DNA from: Psettodes erumei
Taxonomy: Eukaryota; Chordata; Actinopteri; Pleuronectiformes; Psettodidae
Direction of reading: 5' to 3'
DNA: 64,000 nucleotides
Assembly (NCBI GenBank): GCA_016785225.1
Contig: JAFBJZ010000838.1
Coordinates: 822,501-886,500 of the forward strand
The notes beneath the pieces were generated by a model. The model was not told where the DNA came from. It saw nothing but the letters and a program-made list of their open reading frames with translations, and searched no databases. Within the stretch, counting starts at the first letter, position 1. The number at the start of each line of letters is the position of its first letter. Below are positions 24,396 to 36,320 of this stretch, in pieces. Both the position numbers and the translations under genes were made by a program.

Positions 24396-27189
24396 CACTG
24401 CTGTTGCTGCTTGTCTGGTGGTTGGCAAGTCGTTCACAATATCTACTTTATACAGCAATAACATGTCAATGCTGCACTTACAACTTGTTACTGTGCCCCC
24501 ACGCATCCAAAAATAAACAGAAATCAATACAGAACAAAACAGAATGCAGCAACAAAACTCTGAGCTCAATGGGATTAGCTAAATCCTTACGAATTTTTAA
24601 AGGCATCATTGCTGAACAACGTCCTTCCCAATCAGGGCAGAGAGACACCCTGGATCTTAGTGCCTGTTTGAGTAAACTTAAGGCCTTTCCTCCCTTTTCC
24701 AACTCGACAGAGTAAGGCAGGAAGCAGAGGGGAACAAGCTGCAGGCCAGTGTCACATTCTGATTAAGAAGCTGACTGAGCATCCAGGGAAAATGCTTACA
24801 GTTGAGAAACATTACAACTAAACAAGAGACAACAAACAGAACAACAAAACCTATCAAAACCCCAACTAGAAAGGAGCCACTGAAGTGTAATTGGACACAT
24901 GGAGTCTCGGGGAGGCATGTATTGCTCTGATTATATGCCACTGCGTAAATGAGTTTTTGGCTCAGGAAAACATCATTTGCATTTTTAATTTGCTGCAGAT
25001 TCATCAGTCCTCGGTGTCCAGAGACTCCCCGCGGTAAGGAGTCTTCGCTCCGGAGGAACGCCGAAGTCTCACGGCCTGTGGTCAAACTGGCACCAAAACC
25101 AGCGGGTTAAACAAGGAAAAACACTATTTCAGGTGGGAATGTGATATTCCAGGTTAATGCCGAAGAAAAAACAAAGACATCCTAATGAAAAAGAGCAGAT
25201 TAGAAAGATGGCTTTTCAAATAAATAATGACATCACACTGGAAGAAAAGAGAGAAAAAAAGAAGCCAACCACGATGACACATTTACTTTCACTTCAGAAG
25301 TTAATTAGCTCTCACACCAGCAGGATTCGTGTTTTGGCAGCTTATTACTCAGCAGTGGCCAAAATAATATCTGAATCAGAAATTGTATCAGTGGCTAAAA
25401 AGTCTTCATATTAAAATTACATGTTAAGGATTCATTTCAAGATTATTTGACTTAAACGCAGCCCATCTGTGACTAAAACCATGTATTAAATGAGTCAGAC
25501 ACACTTGGTGTCAAATCAGTGAAACAAAAAGCAGAAAACACACAGACGGGAACTTTTCCGCTCTGGTCTGGATGAAAGTAAATGAATAGCAGGTGTGATT
25601 GCACCTTCAGTACCCATGTGGGAAGCGGCTCCTGGTGTTGTGCATCCTGCTCTGTGCGGTTCACATGGCAACAGGACCCTCCAACCTTGAGAGGTCCACC
25701 ACATGGGGAATTCTGGGTAGCTGGCCTGTCAGATTTGGCAGCCGCTCAAGCGTAGTATATGAAGTAGCGGGGGAAAAAGAGCAACGCACACACACGTTTT
25801 CGCTCAAATTCCCAAATCCATCAGCGTTACCCCAGGATCCTGCATTACTGTTACACCGCTCTGTGCTTGACTCCGGAGCTCCCTCTCTCCTGCCTGGCAG
25901 CCACCTCGGTGCTTTACCCGGGTTAAACCGATACTCTCGGGGGGGCCGGATGGGTGGCCGGGGCCCAAACTGGCAGGCGGGTTTCAAGGGATGCAATTAA
26001 TCTCGATCAAAATTCCCCTTTTAGGTGTGATTAGAAAGGAGCTGGAGAGGCCGAGCGTTCCAGCAGCGGGACAGGGGCTGAGCCCAACACCGAGACCGGG
26101 GGATAATTTGTCTCGCTAACGAGGATGTAATATTGATCAGGATGCAGAGTGAGATCATACAGCGCCTCAGTAACATTTTCTCCTCCATATTGATTTCAAA
26201 TATTCGACCTGGTCACGGCTTCAAATAGTATCTGACTTGGTTTGGAAGAGTTTTTGCTTTAGTAGTGTGGAGACCCACAGAGGTCAACACTGCTAAATAG
26301 ATATATAAAATAAACGTAGATATTCATTAATGGCTGTATTGTAGGATAGCAAAGAGAGGTGCAACTCCAAATCATCATATTAGTTTATACATAAGACAAT
26401 CTTATTTTCTTATGGGGATTAGGTTTGAAAAAGTGATAAATTTAGAATTAGTGTGTCTTCAAATAAAAGTGTCACTGGGGAAAATACCATTAATTACTAT
26501 TATTAATTCACTAATAAAAAAAAAAACCTAATAAAATAAGTTCAATGAGATTACACTTTATAATAATGGGATGTGTTTTAATTATATTTTTTAAATTACT
26601 TCATACTAGATGAGTTATTTATAATTCACTCAAACATGATTTATTTAAGTATTTATTTCAATAATGTGTATTTAATCAGTTACTTAATAATGAACACTTT
26701 GGGGCTCCGTGTGTTCATTACAGTTGTTCTTCAGGAGAAAAGAAATGACTGTTGGGCAGAAATAATAATACAGTTACCTTTATAACCACACTGTAAACAT
26801 ATAAATGTTCTTTTTATGCCAGTGTGCTTGAAGGGTTTCTCTTCATGCCGAATACTGTCACTCTCAGCTCTGCAGTGGCCCAATTCCCCCACAGGGATCA
26901 ATACATTTTTATAGGATCTCATGTTGTGTTTGGATATTTGATTCAAAACCAACACTGTGCAGAACCACAGATTAGAAGCCCTGGTTGCGACGCCTGCATC
27001 GCTTTGAATTCGGCGGCTTCCTCCGCCATAAAGACCCTTGATCCTCCTGAGCTGCACCTTCCGCGTCGACTCACGCTGAAGTCGTGCCATCAGCGCTCGG
27101 CTTTGATCACCGTGTCAACATGTATATCTCTTGCTCGCAAAAAAAGGCCACGGTATGGGAGGAAGAGCGACGTGGGGATCCGAAGCTGA

Positions 27190-27790
27190 CATTTTCGGCA
27201 ATTAATAGGGCGTGCGGCATCATTAGTCTGGGTGAGCGTTAATAAAGCGGAGTGCTTGAGTGGGCCACAAGAGGTTATTTAAATGCAAAAGAGCCCAGGA
27301 GCCCTCTGCACTGCATCTCATAAACCTGACTGAGAACTAAATGTTTGATTCATAATCTCCTAGTAATGACTGTGCTGTCAGAATGGGTGTCAGAGTCAGA
27401 TTTCATCCTAACCTTGTTCGCACGACGCTGCAGGGCCTTTAAGGTGAAATGCAAAACGGAACCCATAAACAGCCATTATGCAGCTAATGGCAGAATTTAA
27501 CGTATAATCACACTATAGAGCATGATTTATGGTGCGTTCACAGCCAACAGGTTCTACAGTGTTTACTTGAATCCTGTTGTGTTTCTTTGTTTAGTCAGCT
27601 GACATTAAATCTCCAGTGGCAGCAGCAAGGACCCCTGATAAAGCAGGAATTATTGGCTCCTGAACACGCGGGTGGTGTTTCTCCAATTTCACTCCCATCT
27701 CATGGCTCACTCCTTCACTCTCTACTCCTCTCTCTTCTTCTTTGCTGATCAATTATATTGTAATTAACTGAATTGCTGGGTTTCAGACGG
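27190..27790. promoter_or_regulatory. candidate non-coding regulatory block with second 18-bp motif
   Basis: The sequence is non-repetitive with many TAAT and ATTA cores. It ends with the second exact copy of AATTATATTGTAATTAAC at 27751-27768, preceded by GCTGATC. No coding potential was recognised. The regulatory role is inferred from motif content only. Confidence 0.25.
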
Positions 27791-29066
27791 CGACTGTGGC
27801 AGTGATTTCCTGGTCGAAATTTAAGGTGGGCACAGTTTTCACAGAATGGCTCTTAATTAGTTGTGGTACTGCTTGTTATTAAGATAAAGTTCGTGATAAA
27901 GTTTTTTTTAAGGTCGTGTTTATATTTTGTATTGAATTAAAACAAACCCTGTTTAAAAAGGATTTTTTTTACCAAATGTATGTGTTCACAACTAGAAATT
28001 TCTTACTAGTAACAGTGGAAAATAATATATTGGAAGCATGTTAATAGCTGCGCACTTTTGCTCACTGCATGTATGTTGTGAGACGTGTGCTGTGACTGAC
28101 TGTGGATGGAGGCTGTCGAGGAGAGAACGACTTAGCATAGCACAGCATGGAGTAGCACAGCGGTGTCACCATGACACACAGGACTTGATGCTGCCAGAGC
28201 GAAACAAGGGTTAAAGAAAGCACTGAACACTCCTGCCTTATTAAAAGGCTGAAGTTACTTTCTTGGACTGGAAACTTCTAAATTATGCATGTCGCTGTGT
28301 GGGTCCAAAGACCTTATAATCCCCCATTTTCAAGATGGGATCGTAGATGTGTTCATTTGCAGTAAAAAATAAGGATTGATAGTTATACTGTCACAATAAA
28401 GGTTCTGACATTTTATGAGCTTTTCTAGGTTCTGTAAACCGTGACCAAGTCTGCTGGTGCAGAAGTACAGAGGGTGGAATGTCCCACCGCTGACTGATTT
28501 AACTCTGTGCAGGAGGCTGAGGTGTGAAGGTATGAAGCTACTCTTGTCATTACCTTCTACAAGAATACATTCATAACAGTCATAACGCCTCACAGCCCCG
28601 GCAATTACTGCAGAGCCTGACAAGGAGCTGGGGAAGAGAAACAGTTACTGCTGCACACAGATTTATTAGCTGCAAATTGGCTTCGTGCTCATTCAGTGAC
28701 TCCTCGGCAACGCGAGGCTCCGTCTGAAGCGGCAGCCTGGTGCGGGACCGGCCGGTGCAGGTGATACGGAGATCAAATGGCCGAGCAGCCAGCCACAGCG
28801 ACCTGTGGCAGTCAGCGCCACCCCCAGCCGCCTCTTGAAAGGAGACACGATCCCGATAAATGTATTCCTGTCAACATTGCTGCAATGCCTTTTTAATACA
28901 GCCCCGGGAGGATTCGCAGCGAGAACAGCACGAGTCAAACTCCATTTCTCCTGGCTGAGAGAGAGATGTGACAAGAGCCCCGTGCGGGTCAGGGACAGTC
29001 AGGGACTGTTTGGCAGCGAGCGACCACGGGCGACGGATAGAAGCTGTTTGAGCTTTTTGTTTTCCC

Positions 29067-29086
29067 GTGTGTGTGTGTGTGTGTGT
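29067..29086 (+). repeat. (GT)10 microsatellite
   Basis: Perfect GT tract of 20 nt in otherwise non-repetitive flank. Confidence 0.95.
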
Positions 29087-30270
29087 TTTATGTACACGGC
29101 TGAGTAAACCCAAACCAACCAGCTGCACCTTCAAAGCTCACCCTCCATCGGATTACGCCGCGGTTGAGGAGGAGAATAAACTGGGCTGGTGGTTTTCAGG
29201 AGCAGGCCGACACAAGTGTGGAGAGAGCTATCGAGGGTGCGGTCACTCTTCCAGCACAGCTGAGTAACTTCCGCCTGAACCGGAACAGTTGAGTTCATTG
29301 TATTTTGGGTTAGTGTACAAATGTCACACTCGTTGCTGGGAAAGGTCCTTAAAAAATCTGGGCATCTGTCATTGAACAGTTGTCATATCCCTTCATTCAG
29401 CTGGATAAATTGACAACAACACAATCTGTTTCCTCTTCATTTTGCTCTGTGATGATTCTGTTGTTTTGTGTTGTTTTTACAAAGGATCTGTCTCCTGCTG
29501 TTTGAGAGCATTGTTCCAACAAGTCAAAGCATCAGCCCTCGTTGACTCCCAGTAAAAACAAACGCCACTGTGCAGCTTTAACAGGCTGCTTGCCTCATTG
29601 TGCCGCATCAAAACAAAACCAAAAACTGCGTCGACTGGTAAATCCTTCGGAGTTAAATTGTTGTTTGCATAAACCTTTCAGGTCACGCTGACTGTGAACG
29701 CAGCCTTGCTGCATGCTCCACATTCTGAGCTGCTTACTCATCCTTTCAGGCTACAAGATGCTTTCATTTTACAACACCTCCGAGCTTCCAGAAGCCTCCT
29801 GAAGGTCCTTCACCTGGTCGCCGATAATCGAATGTTCTCGGTGTCATGCCCCGACATTACAGTAGCACCGCTTTCATGATGGGCCATCCATCGATTTTAC
29901 GTCAGGGAGGAAACAATAAGGCATTGATCATGAAAGCCCCTTCAACCTTTTTAAGTTCAGCTAATTGCATACATTGCTTTATGGGGTTGAAAGCTAGTTT
30001 ATGGTGACCGTTGGGCCCGTAGGACTGTGTGTGCTGCAGAAGGTTCATTAAGTTGTGCAGGTTAATGGCACAGCAGCTGACAGAACATGCGGTGGCTCAT
30101 GACTTCTGGGGCAAGCGCAGGTCAGCTCCTCTATCTCTGACTGTTTCTGTCCAGGTCCGGCCGCATTACACCCTCAGCATTTATCGACATCTGAAAGGTT
30201 GTTTCTGAGCGCTGAATATTGAGCCTTGCAGACAAAAAAAAGCAGGTCAACAAGGTTAGAAGAAGGAAAG

Positions 30271-30290
30271 AAGGAAGGAAGGAAGGAAGG
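30271..30290 (+). repeat. (AAGG)5 tetranucleotide repeat
   Basis: Five AAGG units inside a longer purine-only stretch that begins near 30256. Confidence 0.95.
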
Positions 30291-33200
30291 ATGGACGGAG
30301 GCAGTGGGCAAGACATCCCTTCATGTTTACTGGTCTGGGTGAGAATGTGGCACCTTGTTATTGCCCAGTTGTTCCCACATGGATTTACAGACAGCATAAT
30401 GTGTGTGAAAATGGTTTTGATGAGCTCTGAGGAGCACATTAGCTGAACTCCACCATGCACACACGAGAACCGCAGCTTCTGCATTAGTCGCTTTGATATG
30501 TCTGCGATCAAAGCGGAGTGCAGGTAGAGCAGCAGAGTCCGTGGCGATTACGCCGGACTGTTAGGTTGGTTGGCTGCCAGCGGGCTACTTTGGAGCAGCC
30601 GGGCAGCGGCTATTCCTTATAGTGGATCACTGACAGTCCACGTCAATAATCACACCCATCAGATTTCTGGGAAAAAACATGGGTCTGGCCTTCAAGTGCT
30701 GCAGCTTTCCACTGTGAATCACAAAGGGACTTTAAAAAGGGAAAATATTCTCAACAACTTTGCACGCAGAAAGATCCAGATGATCCAAATTAGTATCATG
30801 GACTTTAATGGCACATTTAGGCTGGGTAACTAGGTGCATATGAGGTCACATTTCCTCTCCACCTCCAGGTTTGCTTTTATTCCACTTTCACACACATGCT
30901 CAGCCTGCTCTCCACTATTCAGACCAAGACCGACCAAAACACTATTACTGCCCACTTCTATTTCAAAGACTTTCGTTCCTCTGCTCTGCCACATTATGAA
31001 AAGTGCTCGACAATCACATCTAAGCATCGCTGCAATTGAGAACAGTCTGAATTCATGTCTGAGATGGCAGCAGGTCACATTTTTACCGTTTTGCCAAGAA
31101 CCGAGGTGACGAGAGCCATTGTGAAGACTACATGAATTGAAATTTTTTTTTTTTTTTTATAAGAGGGGAATGTAAATTTTGGTTTAACATGTTATTGGTA
31201 GAAAATTTTGATAATGACATATTATATTTAATGTCTTAATTCTGTTTAACCCAAAAAGTAAGAAAAGATCCCAACAATATAATAAGTCAGATTGGTATAA
31301 AAAATGGTATTAAAAATGTTTAATTGCTCACAGCAGCAGCTGTCTCACGTTACATTTCCAGCACCTAATGACTACATCAGTAATACTAAATACTTTAAAT
31401 TAATATCCCTTTACAACTTTGTTTTGGAAGCTTTTCACGTCATTCCCTCATCATGCATCCTGAGAAAAGTCAAGGCTTCTTCATATTTTCACTAAGGCTA
31501 CAGGTTAACACACGAGAATAAATACAGACTCTTTTATTTTCATGCCAAGGCTGAAAATCAGCAAAAAAAAAAAAAAAAAAGAAATCCTGTTCCAACTTAA
31601 AGCGATTGGACTTATTCTCTGGAGTTCAACCATCTTAGCTGTAATCAACATCCCTCCAAACCAAATATCCCACATCTCATTCCAACAAATGATGTGCTGA
31701 CAAATAATACACAGGGTACAAATGCATTTACATATAAATTAAACTCTAAGCCCAGCTATGGCGGCATAGAAATGCTGTGTTATGAGTCAATAATTTAGAC
31801 TAATGACTGCAATAATAGCAGCGTTACAGTAAAATGATGTAAGAGGGATATCATTTGCCTATAGCATGTGTTTCCAACATCCCTTACAGACACCAGCATC
31901 AGTCTTGTGTATTTATTTTCTTAACAGCTTGCAGAATATTGTGCGACAGACTGACCGCAGAGAGCTCGACTCATTTTGAAAAGCTCATATGAAAAAAGGC
32001 TTAAAGTTGCATCTTTATTTTTATCTCGTGCAGAGATGTGGCCTTGTTGACTCTCGTGTTCACACATGCCCATATGGCTTCATTAACAGAGTCACAGCTT
32101 TGCAGATGTTTACCAATACTTGTGCAATTATCAACGGATGTAGTTGCTTTCTTTGTAAAAATAACAGACATGTAGCACACATATCAGGTTGCACGTTGAA
32201 AAGTGAGGTGTTAACACACTGAAATCTACCAGTGAAACATCACCACTACAGGAGGAGCAAAAAGCCTCTTAATAAAAACAATAGAAAAATACTGTATATT
32301 GTAAAATACTGGTTAATATTAGTGAAATGACTCGTATATCTTGCTGGTAATCAGGGCCTTTGCTCAACTTAGCCAATATACAACACTGTTGTGTTGCAGA
32401 TGAAAATATACCCTTGACATTTAGCACTGGATCAGTAATTTTCTGCCATTTAATCTCATTCAAGTTAAAGCTGCTTTACTTTATACTTTTATGTTAGCAG
32501 CTGCTCATAGCTGATAGTTGACTGCAGTTGTTTTCATGCGACTAAAGTTCGCATGACGGCAACTTTGTTTTTCTGCTGAACACCATTAGATGTTGTTACT
32601 TAAAGCACCGAGAGAAGCTAGGAAGTGGACCTTGAGTTAACAATATTTTTGACAAAACAGTACAGAACATGTACTGTGTACAGAGTACATGCTGTACTAC
32701 GAGAACAAGGGACAAGTGCCTGAACTGCACAAGTGAGAGCCCCAGAGTCCTGGTGGGAGATTCCCAGTGGACCAGGTGACTGTGACGCTTATCTGCTGTT
32801 CCTCTAATGAGACTGTAAACTGACCGCCTGCCAGTGACTGTAATTTTTGCTCCCCTGCAGTTGTAGTCTCCCAGAGATTGTCCGCACTGTGGATGTGCTT
32901 GTGTTAAGGCGGCTGCGATGAAAACAGATTTTTATGAAGCCCGGGCCGGGATGCAACACCTCAAATCTGAATGCACCTCTGCTGCTTCCACTTTGCCCTC
33001 ACAGCTGCGCCTTCGCTCTGCAGAAAGGTTAATGTGTTTTGCAAAAGCAGCCGTGCGCTGGGATATTTTTCTAACTTTTTACGCAGTCTGACGGCAGATC
33101 AGATCCCGGCCTCCTCTCTGGGCCATATGCTGCGACATATGTTACACGGGCTTCTTGATAACGCCAATACATTGTGTTTTGTTTTGCTGCTGTCATCTTA

Positions 33201-34243
33201 TCCGACAGCCCTTTAGTCTCAGCACATGAGAAAGTGTCCGTGACAAGTGTGCTGAATAACTTTTAGCAGAATCGTCGCTCTCGCTGGACTGATTATGTAA
33301 TGAGCCTTGAGGTTTTTTTTTTTCCCTGGAAAAAACTGCACTGCCTTTTTCCAGCACCTCTCCAATTAAATTGCCAAGCTCAAATTTGCTCATATAATCA
33401 TTTTGTAATGAGCGGCGAGAACTGTAATAAAAAAGCAAAAAGAATCAGTCAATGCTGCGGCCCTTCACCTGAGATGAAATAAACTGCAGTCTTTATATCC
33501 AGCCAGGTGGGAGAGTCAGAACCAGAACAGGGATGTGACTCATATCTCATGCACCTTATGTAAGAATTTCAACCGAAGCTGAACGTTGCCAAAATAAATC
33601 CAGAGGTTCATTTTTCCTACTCAGTAATTACTTAGTAGCTGGAGAAGTTTTAGGAGTCATCATTTCACAGTCATGTCACGCCAACAACACAACTGAGACT
33701 GAGGGGGTGAGAACACACCCACCTTTAAATCCACGACAGGCGAGCACACTTCTAACCAGCTCCTCTCACAGCGCCCTGCTCGCGTCTGTATCAGATGGGT
33801 TTTCTTTTTCTTTTCCTTTTTTTTTTTGATGCTACTTCAGGAAATCATTTGTTTCCTTTTTGCAATCCGGCCCTCTGCGGGACCTTCACATGCCCAGCAA
33901 AGGCAATCGTTAAGAGCGGCTTTTTTCCCGCTGCCATTAAGGTCTAATATATCAGTTGTGCAGTCAATTGTACTTGACAGGCAGCTTCTTGAACTTGAAC
34001 TGGGTCATCTGGTGACAGATAACATGGCCTGTTTGTTCAATTTCCTCCTCTGCAATGGCATCGCTCTGAAGTGAGTTATTATAAATCACTGTGGATGCGT
34101 TCATCATGTATCTTGTCAGTGCGGGGGGGGGGCAAAAGAGAGAGAGAGAGATACAGTATGTGAAAAGGGAAGATGAGAGAGGACAAATAGGACAGGTAAC
34201 AGCTCCAGCCTGCGTGCAATTTATGTCACTTTGTGTTTGCACG

Positions 34244-34250
<7 letters not shown>

Positions 34251-34292
<42 letters not shown>
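34251..34292 (+). repeat. (GT)21 microsatellite
   Basis: An uninterrupted GT tract of 42 nt, preceded by imperfect GT-rich sequence. A (GA) tract (34137-34150) and a run of nine G (34124-34132) lie just upstream. Likely polymorphic in length. Confidence 0.97.
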
Positions 34293-34293
<1 letters not shown>

Positions 34294-36109
34294 CCCAGCC
34301 CACGTGTTTACATCCGTTTGAAGTCGTGCATGCCAGGGTGTTTATGAGGGTGTGAGGTTTTGCGCCTGCGTGTGTGTTGATGTAGCATCGGTGGAGAGTG
34401 AAAGCGCACAGCCCGGTCGCCCCCGGGGGCCCTTGAAAGGCTCCGGCGTATGAGCTTCAATGTGACACAGAGATAATGAAGATCTAACCCCCACCCTCCA
34501 CCACCACCCCCCGCCTGCCACAGAGAGAGGTTATCGTGTGAAGTGGACAGCAGATACTGGGGAGGATGGCGGATTACTTGGCAACGCTGTCCCCACTCTT
34601 CAGCCACACTGCAGGCGACCGATTCTCCCGCTCCAATATCACAAGTAATATCGCAGCGAGAACGCCGATGCCTTTATCTAAAACTAATAATCATCAGCAT
34701 TCCCATATCAATAAATTGGTTTTATGTCTTCAACGACCGCTTGCAACACAGTGATCCCGGCTATTTGTGCTGAGGACACAATAAAAAGAGCCAAGCTGAA
34801 TTACAACGCAATAATCGAGAACATGAACTGTGTGTTGCTTCCAGCAGGTTTTTTTTCTTGGTTTGTGTGTCTGTATCTTTACTCAGATAAGACACAAAAC
34901 CTCAGTCTGGCCCATTTCAAGAGCAAGATAATTACAATTCAGGATTTCAGTGAAGTTTATGACGAGAATCACCAGGTTTTTCCTTTTCTGACTTTGTCAA
35001 AAGTCTCAAAAGTTGTTTTGTGAATAAATTATCCAAACCTGGATCTTTTTTATGGTCTCCAAATGAATTAGTTTCGTGACCTTTTGCTAGGCGCAGCAGA
35101 CACTTTGACTTGCGGAACTAATGACATTGACTCTGCTCCCGCAGTTACTGCAGTGCAGTAATGAATAAGGTAATTACTGAGAACGTTTGCTGTAAAAAAA
35201 AAAAAAAAAAAAGAAAAAGAGCTCTATTCGAGTTATCTTTCAGTTTTTCTCCATCCTCTCGTTTGGGAGCGAGCCTAAAGGACACAAAACACAACCAGAT
35301 GCACAACTTCGCTTCGGCATCATCCAAGCTCAGATCACCTGGAAAAGGCTTGCTGTGTATTTACCATGTGAACACCAGAGAAGCGAGCGCCTGTGAGAAA
35401 GTCATATGAAAAACACACATTCACAGCTGTACAGTCACCACGCTCTGACACGTGGACGGGCCCGAGCCGACCCAGCTAATGCTCAGCTGCCAGTCGGTGA
35501 AGCTGCAGTGTGCGCTCCCCTCCTGGTTTCGTTCATTGTGAGAGCCGGTCGAATAAAAGTTAGTTTGAAGCTTTTCTGAGGGGAACGCCAGATAAAAACA
35601 GCAGCTGGAGCGTCGAACGAAATCTACTACTTTCATTTATGTAGTGTTTGTATCAGGTGGAGAAAAAAGCCTAGGTAGCACATAACAGAGTTCAAAAGCA
35701 CTTTCAGGATGATCATGGAGAACACACAAGCTAGGAATTTGTACTTTAATGAGGCCTGCACCCTCCACTATCATTAATTATTTAAAAAAAGAAATGCCAG
35801 TCTGACTCGATGCCTGAATTTGTTTCCTTCAGCACAAACTGCTCAACTGTATATTCTCACAGAACTCCTTTTTATTCACCAACAACAATCTGAGGTGTTG
35901 ACTTTGTGATCGAAACAAAAAGTGAACCCCTCGCTCCTGCGAAGACACAAACCTCGTCTTCAAAAACAACCGATGGATCGTGTGAGCGAAATTCTGAGCG
36001 GCTACAACATCTCACATCAAAAGAGGCGACGCAGACTCAAACCACACCACGAGAGCTGCGCAAACCCGAGTTTAAAAGAAAAACACATGAACTGGGCCGC
36101 TCGGGAAAA

Positions 36110-36320
36110 ATCAAAGCGGACCCTCGTTTCTTCTCATTAGCCTCTCAGATTCCTGTGACGGAGCTACCTGCGCAACGCCGGGATCGCAGCGGGCCGAGAA
36201 GGAGCGAGACGCCAATTTGTCTTGACATGTTAAGCTGCGACTCGATCGGATTACGACGCGCGGCGCCGTTAATGGACGAGCTGAGCGTCTGTCTCTCTGC
36301 ACCAGATTCTGTTACCCACG
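36110..36320. promoter_or_regulatory. CpG-dense patch without a gene
   Basis: About twenty CpGs lie within 200 bp (GCAACGCCGGGATCGCAG, CGACTCGATCGGATTACG, CGCGCGGCGCCGTTAATG) in AT-rich surroundings. Open frames here have no recognisable product. It may be an orphan CpG island or a conserved element. Confidence 0.35.

Larger units (their letters stand above)
24396..34250. other. non-coding flank with candidate regulatory blocks
   Basis: GC-rich patches mixed with TAAT-type cores occur at about 25690-26130, 26980-27300 and 28680-29000, an AT-rich interval at 26280-26720, and a nested-palindrome cluster at 32658-32698. Homopolymer runs lie at 31143 and 31563. No gene was recognised. Confidence 0.5.

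Noticed and set aside
24975..24982. Octamer ATTTGCAT (also near 48544 and 56139, and ATGCAAAT at 23462)
   Set aside because: Four octamers in 64 kb of AT-rich DNA are near chance expectation. Mentioned only where other signals coincide.
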